Shown here piece by piece: positions 8,081 to 16,841 of a DNA stretch of 64,000 nt. Source of the DNA: Polynucleobacter acidiphobus (GTDB taxonomy: Bacteria > Pseudomonadota > Gammaproteobacteria > Burkholderiales > Burkholderiaceae). Position numbers and translations under genes: made by a program. Under the pieces are notes generated by a model. It worked only from the letters and a program-made list of their open reading frames with translations. It did not search any database and was not told the DNA's origin. Within the stretch, counting starts at the first letter, position 1. The number at the start of each line of letters is the position of its first letter. The stretch covers positions 1,142,829-1,206,828 of the forward strand of contig NZ_CP023277.1 in assembly GCF_003065385.1 (NCBI RefSeq), given 5' to 3'.

Positions 8081-9874
8081 TTACACCGTTTCTTTTAGGT
8101 AATTTTTCCAACCGCCATAGTGAGTAATATTGGTTGCCCCAACTATACCCACTGGCTCACAAATAAATCCCTTAACCCATGACCCATCGTCTAACTCGAT
8201 GGTACCCAATCCTAATGGTACTGGGATCAAATTAAGAAATGATCCAATCATTTCTTGTGGCACATCATAAAGCTCTAACTCAATCTGATCCCCACCCTCT
8301 TTCAAACGAACCAGCCCGGGCTTTGGCGGTGTTGTATTAGCAAGCGCAAACAGCTGATAATGCTTTGCTGTTTTACAGGATTTAATAAAACGGGCATTGC
8401 GCTCAACCAACTGGGAATGCAACGGCATGCCCTTTAAATGAGCACCCACAACAGCTAGGTGGGTACTTGAGCTTTTGGGTTTTGAAATCCTCAAATACTG
8501 TTCGGCTGGCTTTATCTTCAGTTTTCCAAGCGGAAGTTGCATCAATTGCTGCCACTGGGCAGCAAAATCAAGTAGTGCAAAATCAGACCCGCTTTGCCCA
8601 ATCAATGTGATACCAAATGGCATACCACTTGCCGTAAAGTCTGCCGGCACGGCGATGGCAGCTAGGCGCATTAAATTGACATAGTTGGTATACATCCCTA
8701 ATTCGCTATTACGCAATATGGGTTCTTCACTAAGTTCTTGAATCGTGGGGTGTCGGGGAGCACTGGGAACAACAATCAGATCACACTGTGCCCACACTTG
8801 TTGGCATAGGGTTTCTAATTCTTTGAGTTGATACGTTGCCCGAAATCCCTGAGCAGCAGTGTAGTTTTCTCCACTCTCAATGATTTGCTTTACGCTTGGA
8901 TCCATCGAATTTGGATTCTTTTTAAGAAAGTCTTCAATAACTGCGTAGCGCTCAGCTACCCACGGACCCTCGTAAAGCAGTTTTCCAGCTTTTACAAACG
9001 GGGTGATATCCACCTCCACGATTGGATACCCCATACCTTTTAGTTTATTTAAGGCATTCGCAAAGAGTTTGGGGTATTCGGTGTTATCCAAAAAATCAGC
9101 TGCCTTGGGAATGCCCACCCGAATCGGTTTTGGAAATTGATAGGTCAATTTAGGCTCAGGGTGGTATTGCGCCTCATGGGTGCGATCATGATTTGTAGCC
9201 CTCATCACGTCTAAAACGATTGCGGCATCAGAAGCCGTGAGCGTAAAAATAGAAATGCAATCAATGGTTTTACAGGCTGGGTAAACCCCCTCAGTACTCA
9301 TATAGCCGGGTGTCGGTTTGGTACCCACCGTATTGGTAAAGGCAGCAGGAATACGACCGGATCCTGCAGTGTCAGTCCCTAAACTAAATAGCACTAAACC
9401 GCGGGATACAACCGATCCCGAACCAGAGCTTGATCCCCCGCTCACGAACTTTGGATCAAAAGGATTAGGTACTACCCCATAAGGGGATCGTGTTCCCACT
9501 AAGCCGGTTGCAAATTGATCCAAATTCGTCTTACCGATCAAAACGGCACCCGCATCCAATAACTTTTGCACCGAAGTGGCCATCGTTTTCGCCTCATACG
9601 CAAAGTCCGGACAACCCACAGTGGTGATCCATCCGGCTGCATCAATATTGTCTTTAATCGCAAATGGAATGCCATATAACGGCAAATCATCAGCCCGCTT
9701 TCCTTCCAAACGAATGAGCTGTTCTATGAGTTGTTGATTACTAGCCAGACAAATCCAAGCCGGGTCTGGCGCCGATTCCTGATCACGCCGCAAACGCGAC
9801 AAAAGCTCCACTAAATATTTTTGGGGAACCAGGCTTCCGCTACGGTATTGCTCTAATAACTGCAAGATGGTCAT
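8081..9874 (-). CDS. atzF: Allophanate hydrolase (amidase signature family)
   Basis: 597 residues. The amidase-signature catalytic triad is visible: Lys74 in FAIKDN, the cis-Ser near 149 in GGSSSGS, and nucleophile Ser172 in GTDTAGSGR. The ~120-residue C-terminal domain has the allophanate-hydrolase pattern 'VVGAHLKGMPL ... PPKPGLVR ... LGLGTIELDDGSWVKGF ... GGWKNYL', which separates it from plain amidases. It should split allophanate to ammonia and CO2 in the cytosol. No urea carboxylase, biuret hydrolase or cyanuric acid hydrolase gene is nearby, so the source of allophanate is unclear. It overlaps the ABC ATPase gene by 4 bp. Confidence 0.9.
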   Translation of the reverse strand: MTILQLLEQYRSGSLVPQKYLVELLSRLRRDQESAPDPAWICLASNQQLIEQLIRLEGKRADDLPLYGIPFAIKDNIDAAGWITTVGCPDFAYEAKTMATSVQKLLDAGAVLIGKTNLDQFATGLVGTRSPYGVVPNPFDPKFVSGGSSSGSGSVVSRGLVLFSLGTDTAGSGRIPAAFTNTVGTKPTPGYMSTEGVYPACKTIDCISIFTLTASDAAIVLDVMRATNHDRTHEAQYHPEPKLTYQFPKPIRVGIPKAADFLDNTEYPKLFANALNKLKGMGYPIVEVDITPFVKAGKLLYEGPWVAERYAVIEDFLKKNPNSMDPSVKQIIESGENYTAAQGFRATYQLKELETLCQQVWAQCDLIVVPSAPRHPTIQELSEEPILRNSELGMYTNYVNLMRLAAIAVPADFTASGMPFGITLIGQSGSDFALLDFAAQWQQLMQLPLGKLKIKPAEQYLRISKPKSSSTHLAVVGAHLKGMPLHSQLVERNARFIKSCKTAKHYQLFALANTTPPKPGLVRLKEGGDQIELELYDVPQEMIGSFLNLIPVPLGLGTIELDDGSWVKGFICEPVGIVGATNITHYGGWKNYLKETV

Positions 9875-10656
9875 GCTCGCATCTCCCGTTGGAATACCTC
9901 TAAAGCATGGGATTTTGTTTTAATAAATTCGGGATCACTCACGGACTCGGGGGCGCGGGGTTTAGCCATATCAAAACTCATAAATTCTGAAATTCGAGTT
10001 GGTCGGCGAGTCAATAACAAAATCTTATCGGCTAAAAACACGGCATCCTCAAGATCGTGCGATACGATCATCATGGTGACCCCGGTTGAGAGGTTCGCCT
10101 CTTGGAGCTTCGTTCGGATAAAAAGCGTCATCTCAAAATCAAGGGCTGAGAATGGCTCATCGAGAAATAAAATCTCGGGCTTCATGGCCAAAGCGCGCAT
10201 GATGGAAACCGTTTGCTGCTGACCGCCTGATAGCTCATACGGATATAAATTCAGATTGAATTTGATCTCAAAAAGAGCAATGAGCTCTTCTACCCGATTT
10301 TTAACCTCTTCTTTGCTCTTCCCACTGCGCTTAATGGGATAGGCAATATTGTCCCAAGCGCTCATCCACGGAAATAACGCATCGCGATAGTTTTGAAATA
10401 CATAACCAATGGTGGTTTGCGCTAAGGACTTCCCTTCAAACAAAATCTCGCCGGCATCAATGGGCATCAGGCCAGAGATCATGTTGATCAAGGTGGATTT
10501 ACCACAGCCATTGGGGCCAAAGATCGATACGATCTTTCCCTTGGGGATGTCAAGATTAAAGTCCTGATAGAGTACCGCTCCACCAAAGGATTTATCAAGA
10601 CCACGAATCGTGACGTGGGTACCAGCTTCGGCTGGGAGATCTAATACGGTTGTCAT
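9871..10656 (-). CDS. ABC transporter ATP-binding protein (nitrate/taurine/sulfonate type)
   Basis: A 261-residue ATPase. The Walker A motif GPNGCGKST is near residue 50, the signature motif LSGGQQQ near 145 and the Walker B LFLDEPFSALD near 165, followed by the switch histidine in 'IVSHDLEDAVFLAD'. It resembles the NitT/TauT (SsuB/TauB) class. It overlaps the permease gene by 4 bp and the hydrolase gene by 4 bp, so the genes are translationally coupled. It probably energises import of a urea- or amide-like nitrogen compound (inferred from the hydrolase partner). Confidence 0.93.
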   Translation of the reverse strand: MTTVLDLPAEAGTHVTIRGLDKSFGGAVLYQDFNLDIPKGKIVSIFGPNGCGKSTLINMISGLMPIDAGEILFEGKSLAQTTIGYVFQNYRDALFPWMSAWDNIAYPIKRSGKSKEEVKNRVEELIALFEIKFNLNLYPYELSGGQQQTVSIMRALAMKPEILFLDEPFSALDFEMTLFIRTKLQEANLSTGVTMMIVSHDLEDAVFLADKILLLTRRPTRISEFMSFDMAKPRAPESVSDPEFIKTKSHALEVFQREMRA

Positions 10657-11423
10657 GCTTTTCCACTCCAGTGAACGATGCGTTTCTCAATTAGTAAGAA
10701 AAGCAGGTTTAAGCCATACCCTAAGGCGCCGGTAATTAAGATGGAGCCATACATCTCTTTGACATTAAAGACTTGTTGGGCATCAATAATGCGATGGCCT
10801 AACCCATCGGTTGAGCCAATAAACATCTCGGCCACAATCACAATTACCAAGGCCATGGATACGCCTGTTCGCAAACCCACAAAGGTTTGCGGCAAGCTTT
10901 CCATAAATAAAACGTCTTTGAAAATAAAGCGCTTTGGAATGCCCATTGTGATTGCGGCATTTACCCGAGTCTTTTTAGCGTTCATCACCCCATAAGCACT
11001 ATTAAAAATAATCAATAGCACCGCTGCAAAGGTTGCAATTGCGATCTTATTCACATCCGTAATTCCAAAAATGAGCAGAAATAACGGAATTAATGCCGAT
11101 GATGGTGTTGAGCGAAAAAAATCAATCAAAAACTCCACGCTTCGATAGATCTTTTCATTACTTCCCAGCGCGATTCCTAATGGCACGCCAGCAACGGTAG
11201 CTAAAAGGAAGGAGTACATCGTTCTTTTTAGCGTTGCCATGAAGTCACCATAAATGGCGCCGCTCATAATGGATTGACCCAAATACCCCAAGGTCTCCCC
11301 TGGGGGTGGGAGCAATACGGGCTTTACCCATTTGGCTGTAATTGCAAGTTCCCACACCAATAAAAGCGCGATGGGACCAACAATCGGCAAAAACGCTTCA
11401 AATCGCAAATTTTTCAACATCAT
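10653..11423 (-). CDS. ABC transporter permease (SsuC/TauC-like)
   Basis: 256 residues with about six membrane helices. The BPD_transp_1 EAA loop lies near residues 155-185 ('AAITMGIPKRFIFKDVLFMESLPQTFVGLRTG'-like), as expected for contact with the ATPase. It shares one base with the upstream receptor stop and 4 bp with the ATPase gene. Family assignment is clear; substrate specificity rests on the receptor and the associated allophanate hydrolase. Confidence 0.92.
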   Translation of the reverse strand: MMLKNLRFEAFLPIVGPIALLLVWELAITAKWVKPVLLPPPGETLGYLGQSIMSGAIYGDFMATLKRTMYSFLLATVAGVPLGIALGSNEKIYRSVEFLIDFFRSTPSSALIPLFLLIFGITDVNKIAIATFAAVLLIIFNSAYGVMNAKKTRVNAAITMGIPKRFIFKDVLFMESLPQTFVGLRTGVSMALVIVIVAEMFIGSTDGLGHRIIDAQQVFNVKEMYGSILITGALGYGLNLLFLLIEKRIVHWSGKA

Positions 11424-12406
11424 TAGCCCTTGTAAATGAGTGACTTCACATCCACTTTTTTGCTAAAGATCTTGCGTTCGGTAAAGACATCAAAGAATTT
11501 TTGGAAGAAATCGATATCACTTGGCTTGAACTCGTTGTACATCACAAAATTAGCCAGCGGTACTTCTTTGACAATGGTTTCATCAATTGCGGTAAATCCG
11601 TCAAGGGATTTACGAGATTCTTCCTGGTTCTTGCGAACAAAATCCACACCTTTTGCATAGGCCTGCACGTATTTTTTGACATCGGCCGGACGTGCCTTAA
11701 TAAAAGTATTCACGAGCGATGCCGAACCGCCAAACCATGGAGCATCGGCATTACCTAATACGTATTTTGAAATAACACCGGTCTCTAAAATACGGGTTTC
11801 ACCTTTAACACGACCAATGGTACCGGTTGGCTCCAGCGTATACACCGCATCAATCTGTCCAGCTGCGATTGCTGCCACGTGTTGACCCACGGGTAATTCA
11901 ATCGGCTGAATATCGCCAAGGCCATTTTTTTCAAGAATAATTTTGGTTAAGGTTACGTTTTGAATTCCTGGACCGCAAGCAATCTTGGCACCCTTCAAAT
12001 CACGAATTGACTTAGCCGTACTTTTGATGGAGACCAAAAACTCGTCCAACACAAACTTCTGATTGGATGGGTTTGAGCACACAATTTGAAAAAGTCCTGG
12101 CGAGGCGATTTCTCCCAGCGCAAGAGCAGCCGACGCTGTCCCATTAGCAGACCCTTGAATTCGTCCAGCAATCATCGCCTCGACCACTTGCGAAGGATTT
12201 GCAAACTTCACGCCTTCTACATTTAAACCAACTTCTTTGAAGTAGCCTTTTTCAAGCGCTACATAAAAGGGTAATCCGCTGGCAATTGGCCAATACCCAA
12301 TGAGTATCTTCTCTGATGCGCTTGCAATGGATGGCAATACAGCGGCAGCTGCCCCAATCGCACCATATCCCAATACCTTACGACGTCCTAACGAAAATGA
12401 AGCCAT
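11423..12406 (-). CDS. ABC transporter substrate-binding protein (NMT1/SsuA-like), Tat-exported
   Basis: About 327 residues from the ATG at 12404-12406, chosen because a strong AGGAGG lies 7 bases upstream. This start puts a genuine twin-arginine motif (SLGRRKVLG) near residue 5, followed by a hydrophobic stretch and an ASA cleavage site. A longer reading frame to 12475 would bury the Tat signal and lacks a ribosome site. The mature part has the NMT1/SsuA pattern: 'YWPIASGLPFYVALEKGYFKEVGL' region, 'GRIQGS' and 'LKGAKIACGPG'. It is the first gene of the importer-hydrolase-regulator operon. Confidence 0.9.
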   Translation of the reverse strand: MASFSLGRRKVLGYGAIGAAAAVLPSIASASEKILIGYWPIASGLPFYVALEKGYFKEVGLNVEGVKFANPSQVVEAMIAGRIQGSANGTASAALALGEIASPGLFQIVCSNPSNQKFVLDEFLVSIKSTAKSIRDLKGAKIACGPGIQNVTLTKIILEKNGLGDIQPIELPVGQHVAAIAAGQIDAVYTLEPTGTIGRVKGETRILETGVISKYVLGNADAPWFGGSASLVNTFIKARPADVKKYVQAYAKGVDFVRKNQEESRKSLDGFTAIDETIVKEVPLANFVMYNEFKPSDIDFFQKFFDVFTERKIFSKKVDVKSLIYKG

Positions 12407-12463
12407 GGTCAATCCTCCTAAAGTTAAGTTCGTAACCGAGCTAAGAAACAAACTGGTGTACTT

Positions 12464-12476
12464 ACTTGTATACATG
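12464..12476. promoter_or_regulatory. Candidate GntR/FCD operator upstream of the ABC operon
   Basis: ACTTGTATACATG contains TTGTATACA, close to the TTGTATACAA-type palindromes bound by many FCD regulators. It lies about 60-70 bp upstream of the receptor gene start, where a repressor could act. Assignment to the operon's own GntR protein is inference. Confidence 0.35.
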
Positions 12477-12707
12477 CAAGAAGCATGCCACCCCTTAAGT
12501 GATTGATTTATATAGAACAGGAATTAATTTCGTGTACTGTTATGGTGCTGATTGCTTGTAAATGGTGCATTAACAGACACTCTATTGATGCACTTAGTTA
12601 ATCTATCGTTACCAAAATCAGCAATTGGACTGTGGGAATAAGAACCCAGCAAATTATTAAAAATTCAACTAAGCTTTTACAAGAGTTATAACTATTAGGA
12701 GATCTTT

Positions 12708-12947
12708 ATGAAAAATCTGCTCGTATCAACTGTCTTACTGACTTTCTCTGGTCTTGCCTTGGCTCATGGCTGTCCAGGTGAAATGAAAAAAATTGATGCT
12801 GCTATGCCCACCACTAAATTAAGCGCTCAAGACTCAACGAAAGTAAAAGAACTTCGTGCCAAAGGTGAGGAACAGCACAAAGCAGGTCAACATACTGAAT
12901 CAATGAAGTCTTTAGCTGATGCTAAGAAAATCATGGGCATTCAATAA
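12708..12947 (+). CDS. Small exported protein of unknown function, copy 1
   Basis: A 79-residue protein with a clean signal peptide (about residues 1-19, ending LALA) and a short charged helical mature part starting HGCPGEMKKIDAAMP. A single Cys at mature position 3 could bind metal or form a disulfide-linked dimer, but it is not in a lipobox. The ATG follows AGGAG. A paralogue at 20488-20727 differs at only 6 of 79 residues. I recognise it as a conserved Burkholderiales hypothetical without known function. A strong terminator follows at 12968-13001. Confidence 0.85.
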   Translation: MKNLLVSTVLLTFSGLALAHGCPGEMKKIDAAMPTTKLSAQDSTKVKELRAKGEEQHKAGQHTESMKSLADAKKIMGIQ

Positions 12948-12967
12948 ATTTATACTAAGTAACTGAT

Positions 12968-13001
12968 CGAATGGGGGGTGATTTCCCCCATTCGTTTTTT
13001 T
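12968..13001 (+). terminator. Rho-independent terminator of the small exported protein gene
   Basis: A perfect 10-bp stem (CGAATGGGGG with CCCCCATTCG, 7-nt loop) is followed by seven T residues. It starts 21 bp after the stop at 12947. Confidence 0.9.
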
Positions 13002-13023
13002 GGAGTGGGATGCCCTGCGAGCC

Positions 13024-13070
13024 TTTGTCGGGAAAACCGACAAATTCAAGCGTCCGTTTTCAGGACGCTT
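13024..13070. repeat. Dispersed double-hairpin element, copy C
   Basis: The same 32-bp core as copies A and B (TTTGTCGG/CCGACAAA hairpin with GAAAA loop, then AAATTC) is followed by a perfect AAGCGTCC/GGACGCTT hairpin (13048-13070). Here it is not attached to a tRNA fragment. It lies 7 bp beyond the stop of the leftward ttdB gene, so it may serve as that operon's 3' end or as a repetitive palindromic element. Confidence 0.75.
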
Positions 13071-13077
13071 GACCTAA

Positions 13078-13686
13078 TTACTTAATAAAGCGTACTTGGG
13101 CATTGATTCGCTCAAGAATTGGCTTTTTCTTTTCGTTAAATACTTTCTTGTTTTCTTCAATCAGGTTTTTGCCTTTGGTATCAATCGAGATGATTAACGG
13201 ACCAAATTCTGTGACCTTGTTTACCCAAAGTGTCTCGGGCATTCCTAAATCCGTCCATTCCGCGGCTTCGATCTTATCCACTTTAGTGGCTGCCAATACT
13301 GCACAGCCTCCCGGGAAAATCGCATGGACTGCTTTATTCTCTAAACAGCCCTCTTGGGTTTCAGGGCCCATTCCACCCTTACCCACGATCAACTTAACGC
13401 CAGTCTGCTTGATAAATTCTTTTTCAAACTTTTCCATCCGCATACTGGTCGTCGGTCCAATGGATACCATTTCATATTCGCCATTCTCTTTTTGGCGCAC
13501 GATGGGTCCGGCATGAAATATGGCGCCACCCGTCAAATCAACAGGAAGTTTTCGACCTAGCTCAATCAGACGGCGATGCGCCACATCCCGACAGGTCACT
13601 AGGGTTCCAGTTAAATAAACCACATCACCAATATTGAGAGACTCTAAATCTTCATCCTTAATGGGGGTTGTTAGGATTTTTTTCAT
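13078..13686 (-). CDS. ttdB: Class I fumarate hydratase / L(+)-tartrate dehydratase, beta subunit
   Basis: 202 residues matching the C-terminal (beta) half of class I Fe-S hydro-lyases: '[21 protein letters not shown]' near residues 20-40, 'GGAIFHAGP' and 'GPTTSMRM' near 80, and 'GKGGMG' near 103. It forms the active site with TtdA to dehydrate L-tartrate (to oxaloacetate) or hydrate fumarate. It overlaps ttdA by 4 bp. Sequence alone does not separate tartrate from fumarate or mesaconate; the adjacent Bug receptor and LysR favour a catabolic role. Confidence 0.88.
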   Translation of the reverse strand: MKKILTTPIKDEDLESLNIGDVVYLTGTLVTCRDVAHRRLIELGRKLPVDLTGGAIFHAGPIVRQKENGEYEMVSIGPTTSMRMEKFEKEFIKQTGVKLIVGKGGMGPETQEGCLENKAVHAIFPGGCAVLAATKVDKIEAAEWTDLGMPETLWVNKVTEFGPLIISIDTKGKNLIEENKKVFNEKKKPILERINAQVRFIK

Positions 13687-14582
13687 ACCTTAAACCCTTC
13701 GTGAGAAATGACTTCATAGGTGAGATCACTATTGATCCGTATCTTGCCGCGACGATGGGCCCAACAACCGGTGGAGACGGCTACCCCAATCGTCGAAGGA
13801 TGGCGTGCAGAGTGTTCAATATTGACGCCCATCACACTGTTGTTCCCTGTTAAGCCCTGAGGTCCAAGGCCAAGTTCATTCAAACCATCGGCTAAGAGTT
13901 CTTCCATCAGCGCGGCATTTTCATTCGCACTTTTGGAAGTTACGGGGCGCAAAATAGCTTTTTTCGATAAACGTGCCGCCGTTTCTGCGGAAGTCGATAC
14001 CCCAACCCCCACTAATAATGGAGGACAAGCATTCACACCGCGCGAAGTGATGACATCAAACACAAATTCAGCCACACCCTCATAACCTTGACCAGGCATT
14101 AGCACTTTGGCGGCTCCGGGCAAGGTGCAACCACCCCCGGCCATATACACATCGATCACGCAATCATCGCGCTCCGGCACGATTTCCCAATCAAGCCAAG
14201 GAATCTTGGACCCCGTATTGGTACCAGTATTCTTCTCATCAAAGGTTTCAACTGCGTTATGCCGTAGTGGCCCTTCTTTGGTAGCCCCCAAAGTAGCATT
14301 ACTCAGTATCTCTTCCAATTCCCCAAGCAGAGGAAACTTGGCACCTGCGGTTAAGAAATACTGAATCACGCCAGTATCTTGGCAGCTGGGGCGATCTAAC
14401 TTGTCGGCGGCCTCCTGATTTTGGCGCATGGACTCATACACTTCCTTAGCCAAAAAATTGACTTCTTTGCTACGCAATTCTCCCAATTTACTGGTCACAT
14501 CGGTCGGCAAACGCTTGCCGATATACGCGGTAAATTTGGAGAGTACATTGGTTAAATCTTGAACTTGGGCCTGCTTATCCAT
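13683..14582 (-). CDS. ttdA: Class I fumarate hydratase / L(+)-tartrate dehydratase, alpha subunit
   Basis: 299 residues. The three cysteines that hold the [4Fe-4S] cluster are visible: in SCQDTG (residue ~67), in NACPP (~185) and in TGCWAHRR (~280). The two-subunit arrangement and length fit TtdA rather than the single-chain FumA/B. It is oxygen-sensitive in known relatives. The operon Bug receptor-ttdA-ttdB reads leftward; LysR is divergent from the receptor gene and probably controls all three. Confidence 0.88.
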   Translation of the reverse strand: MDKQAQVQDLTNVLSKFTAYIGKRLPTDVTSKLGELRSKEVNFLAKEVYESMRQNQEAADKLDRPSCQDTGVIQYFLTAGAKFPLLGELEEILSNATLGATKEGPLRHNAVETFDEKNTGTNTGSKIPWLDWEIVPERDDCVIDVYMAGGGCTLPGAAKVLMPGQGYEGVAEFVFDVITSRGVNACPPLLVGVGVSTSAETAARLSKKAILRPVTSKSANENAALMEELLADGLNELGLGPQGLTGNNSVMGVNIEHSARHPSTIGVAVSTGCWAHRRGKIRINSDLTYEVISHEGFKV

Positions 14583-14602
14583 AATGAGGGTTCCTCAGAA
14601 AT

Positions 14603-15574
14603 TTATTCAACGGTAATGTTGGCGGCCTTGGCTAAGCCAGAGAATTTAGTAGTCTCTTCTTTAATTTGCTTGGCCATATCTGCTTGTGAATTACCAATGG
14701 GTTCAGCGCCGATATCAGCCATCTGCTTTTGAAATTCAGCAGATTTGATGATTTTGACAACTTCCGCATTGAGTTTTGCAGTAACTGCTGCGGGCGTTTT
14801 TACTGGCGCTAACAATCCAAACCATGTGCCAATATTAATTCCGGGGACACCCGCCTCAGCCAAAGTGGGTACATTGGGGAGCGCCGATGAACGTTTTGCA
14901 GTTGTTACTGCCAAGGGGCGCAACTTTCCATCTTTAATGAATGGCAAAACCGGGGTAATGGTGTCAAAGGACATGGTGACCTGCCCACCCAAAAGATCCG
15001 TTGTTAAAGGAGCACTCCCTTTATAAGGCACATGAATTAATTTTGTGCCCGTTTCAATCTGAAACTGGGTACCAATCATATGCTGAGCAGTGCCGTTACC
15101 ATTTGAGCCATACGAGAGCTTATCTGGCGATGCTTTGGCGGCGGCTACCACGTCTTTCACCGTCTTATATGGAGATGTGGCACTGACGACCATCACATTC
15201 GGTACCAAGGCTACCGTGGTAATGGGCGCAAAGTCTTTTTCAAAACTGTACGGTAAGGTTTTGTAAACGCTGGGGGCAATCGTATGGTGAACAGCACCCA
15301 TCAGTAAGGTATACCCATCAGGATTGGACTTAGCCACAATTCCAGCGCCTAATGTTGCACCGGCGCCGGGCTTATTCTCCACAATTACCGATTGACCCAA
15401 AGCAGGACCCAATTTTTGAGCGACAGCACGTGCCAACACATCGGTTGTTCCACCAGGCGGAAATGGCACCACTATCGTAATTGTTTTCGCCGGCCAAGAC
15501 TGGGCACTCACCGCCATCGATAAGCCCATTAATAAACCTGCTACTGCAGTTCTTATTTGATTTGCACGTACCAT
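14603..15574 (-). CDS. Tripartite tricarboxylate transporter (Bug) substrate-binding protein
   Basis: 323 residues with a Sec signal (cleavage near 'AQSWPAKTI', residue ~25) and the Bug signature 'ITIVVPFPPGGTTDVLAR', 'VVENKPGAGATLGA' and 'LPNVPTLAEAGVPG'. No TctA/TctB membrane genes are adjacent; orphan Bug receptors are common in Burkholderiales and may serve membrane units encoded elsewhere. Its position beside ttdAB suggests a dicarboxylate or hydroxy-dicarboxylate such as tartrate (inference). Confidence 0.93.
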   Translation of the reverse strand: MVRANQIRTAVAGLLMGLSMAVSAQSWPAKTITIVVPFPPGGTTDVLARAVAQKLGPALGQSVIVENKPGAGATLGAGIVAKSNPDGYTLLMGAVHHTIAPSVYKTLPYSFEKDFAPITTVALVPNVMVVSATSPYKTVKDVVAAAKASPDKLSYGSNGNGTAQHMIGTQFQIETGTKLIHVPYKGSAPLTTDLLGGQVTMSFDTITPVLPFIKDGKLRPLAVTTAKRSSALPNVPTLAEAGVPGINIGTWFGLLAPVKTPAAVTAKLNAEVVKIIKSAEFQKQMADIGAEPIGNSQADMAKQIKEETTKFSGLAKAANITVE

Positions 15575-15673
15575 TTTGACTCCTCCTTCGCTTTTGGAAT
15601 AGCCACAATCGTAATTACAGAGTCACTTAAAATTCAATGATAAATTTAAACTATTATTAATTAAAAGTTAACT

Positions 15674-16591
15674 ATGGCAAAAACGATTAATCCCTCTGAC
15701 TTAGGTTTTTTTTCGACCCTGATTACAGCAGGAAATTTGGGCGCTGCCGCTCGTGAATTGGGCATTACAACTGCGGCGGTCAGCAAACGCCTAAGCCTCA
15801 TGGAATCCAACCTTGGGATCACTCTCATTAATCGCACTACGCGTCGGATGAGCCTCACACCTGAAGGCGAAATCTACCTTGAACATGCCCGCAAAATCTT
15901 GGGCGATATTGATAATTTGGAAGGGCTTTTATGGGGGACCACTGAGGTACCGAAAGGCTTATTACGGGTTAATGCCACACTCGGTTTTGGACGCAGCGAA
16001 ATTGCTCCACTGATTTCCAGCTTTGCCAAACAATATCCTCTAATTGAAATTCAGCTCCAGCTCTCGGTCAACCCACCCGCCTTAACTGATGACTCTTTTG
16101 ATGTGTGTTTTCGATTTGGCCCGCCGCCTGACTCCAGAGTGATTGCCCAATTTATTGCCCCAAATAAACGGATTTTAGTGGCCTCACCAGCTTATTTGAA
16201 GAAGTTTGGCGTCCCAAAATCCCCAGAAGATTTGGTCAAACATAATTGCATCGGTATTCGACAAGGGGATGAAGGCTATGGGGTTTGGAGATTTAATGAA
16301 TCCAAACAGACCAATGCCTCCAAGATGATCAAAACCCGCGGGAATTTAGCAACCAATGATGGTGAAATTGCGGTGAATTGGGCGCTTGATGGGCATGGTA
16401 TTTTGCTGCGGGCGCAATGGGATGTGGCAAAACACCTTCAATCAGGGCGATTGGTACAAATATTAGAGGGGTATCAAACACCCGATGCAGACATTTATGC
16501 CATCTACTCTGAAAAACATAAGACGTCCGCCCGCGTCAAAAGTTTCATTGATTTTGTTGTTAAAAAATTTAAGGTTCCGAACTTAACTTAA
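15674..16591 (+). CDS. LysR-family transcriptional regulator
   Basis: 305 residues. The N-terminal HTH (about residues 10-70: 'FSTLITAGNLGAAARELGITTAAVSKRLSLMES') and a LysR_substrate effector domain (about 90-295) are clear. It is divergent from the Bug receptor gene, with 99 bp between starts, the usual arrangement for a LysR activator and its target. I do not see a convincing T-N11-A site. Confidence 0.93.
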   Translation: MAKTINPSDLGFFSTLITAGNLGAAARELGITTAAVSKRLSLMESNLGITLINRTTRRMSLTPEGEIYLEHARKILGDIDNLEGLLWGTTEVPKGLLRVNATLGFGRSEIAPLISSFAKQYPLIEIQLQLSVNPPALTDDSFDVCFRFGPPPDSRVIAQFIAPNKRILVASPAYLKKFGVPKSPEDLVKHNCIGIRQGDEGYGVWRFNESKQTNASKMIKTRGNLATNDGEIAVNWALDGHGILLRAQWDVAKHLQSGRLVQILEGYQTPDADIYAIYSEKHKTSARVKSFIDFVVKKFKVPNLT

Positions 16592-16621
16592 AAAAATAAG
16601 TTGAGATTAAAAACTGTTATC

Positions 16622-16841
16622 TGGCCTGCCCAGCAGGAGTCGAACCTGCGACCTACGGCTTAGAAGGGCTGGCGAATCTGCTTTAGACAATGCTCGACAA
16701 GGACTTACAGTGGGCGGGTTTGAGGTGTTCGTCAAAACGCCGGTTTGGTGGAATTGAGTGAGGTCTCGTTTCAGGTTCGTGATGTTTGCAGGCATTTGTC
16801 GGGAAAACCGACAAATTCAAGCGTCCTATATCTAGACACTT
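16622..16841 (-). repeat. tRNA-Arg 3'-fragment (att-like) plus conserved island end, copy B
   Basis: Positions 16622-16667 are identical over 46 nt to the 3' half of tRNA-Arg(TCT) at 43669-43714. The 16668-16841 part is homologous to copy A, and ends in the TTTGTCGG/CCGACAAA hairpin (16795-16815) and an imperfect AAGCGTC/GACACTT hairpin (16819-16841), which overlaps the last codons of the leftward nuclease gene. It marks the junction between the two inferred islands. Confidence 0.85.

Larger units (their letters stand above)
7144..16667. mobile_element. Inferred genomic island 1 (between the two tRNA-Arg fragments)
   Basis: The segment is bounded by two direct copies of the 3' 46 nt of tRNA-Arg(TCT). 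It holds an ABC/allophanate hydrolase operon, a small exported protein, a fumarase/tartrate dehydratase pair, a Bug receptor and LysR, and no recombinase gene. Its left inner end (about 7190-7364) is homologous to the left inner end of island 2. This indicates that both were inserted by related integrases at the same site and that island 1 has lost mobility genes or was mobilised in trans. The boundaries are seen in sequence; island status is inferred. Confidence 0.5.
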
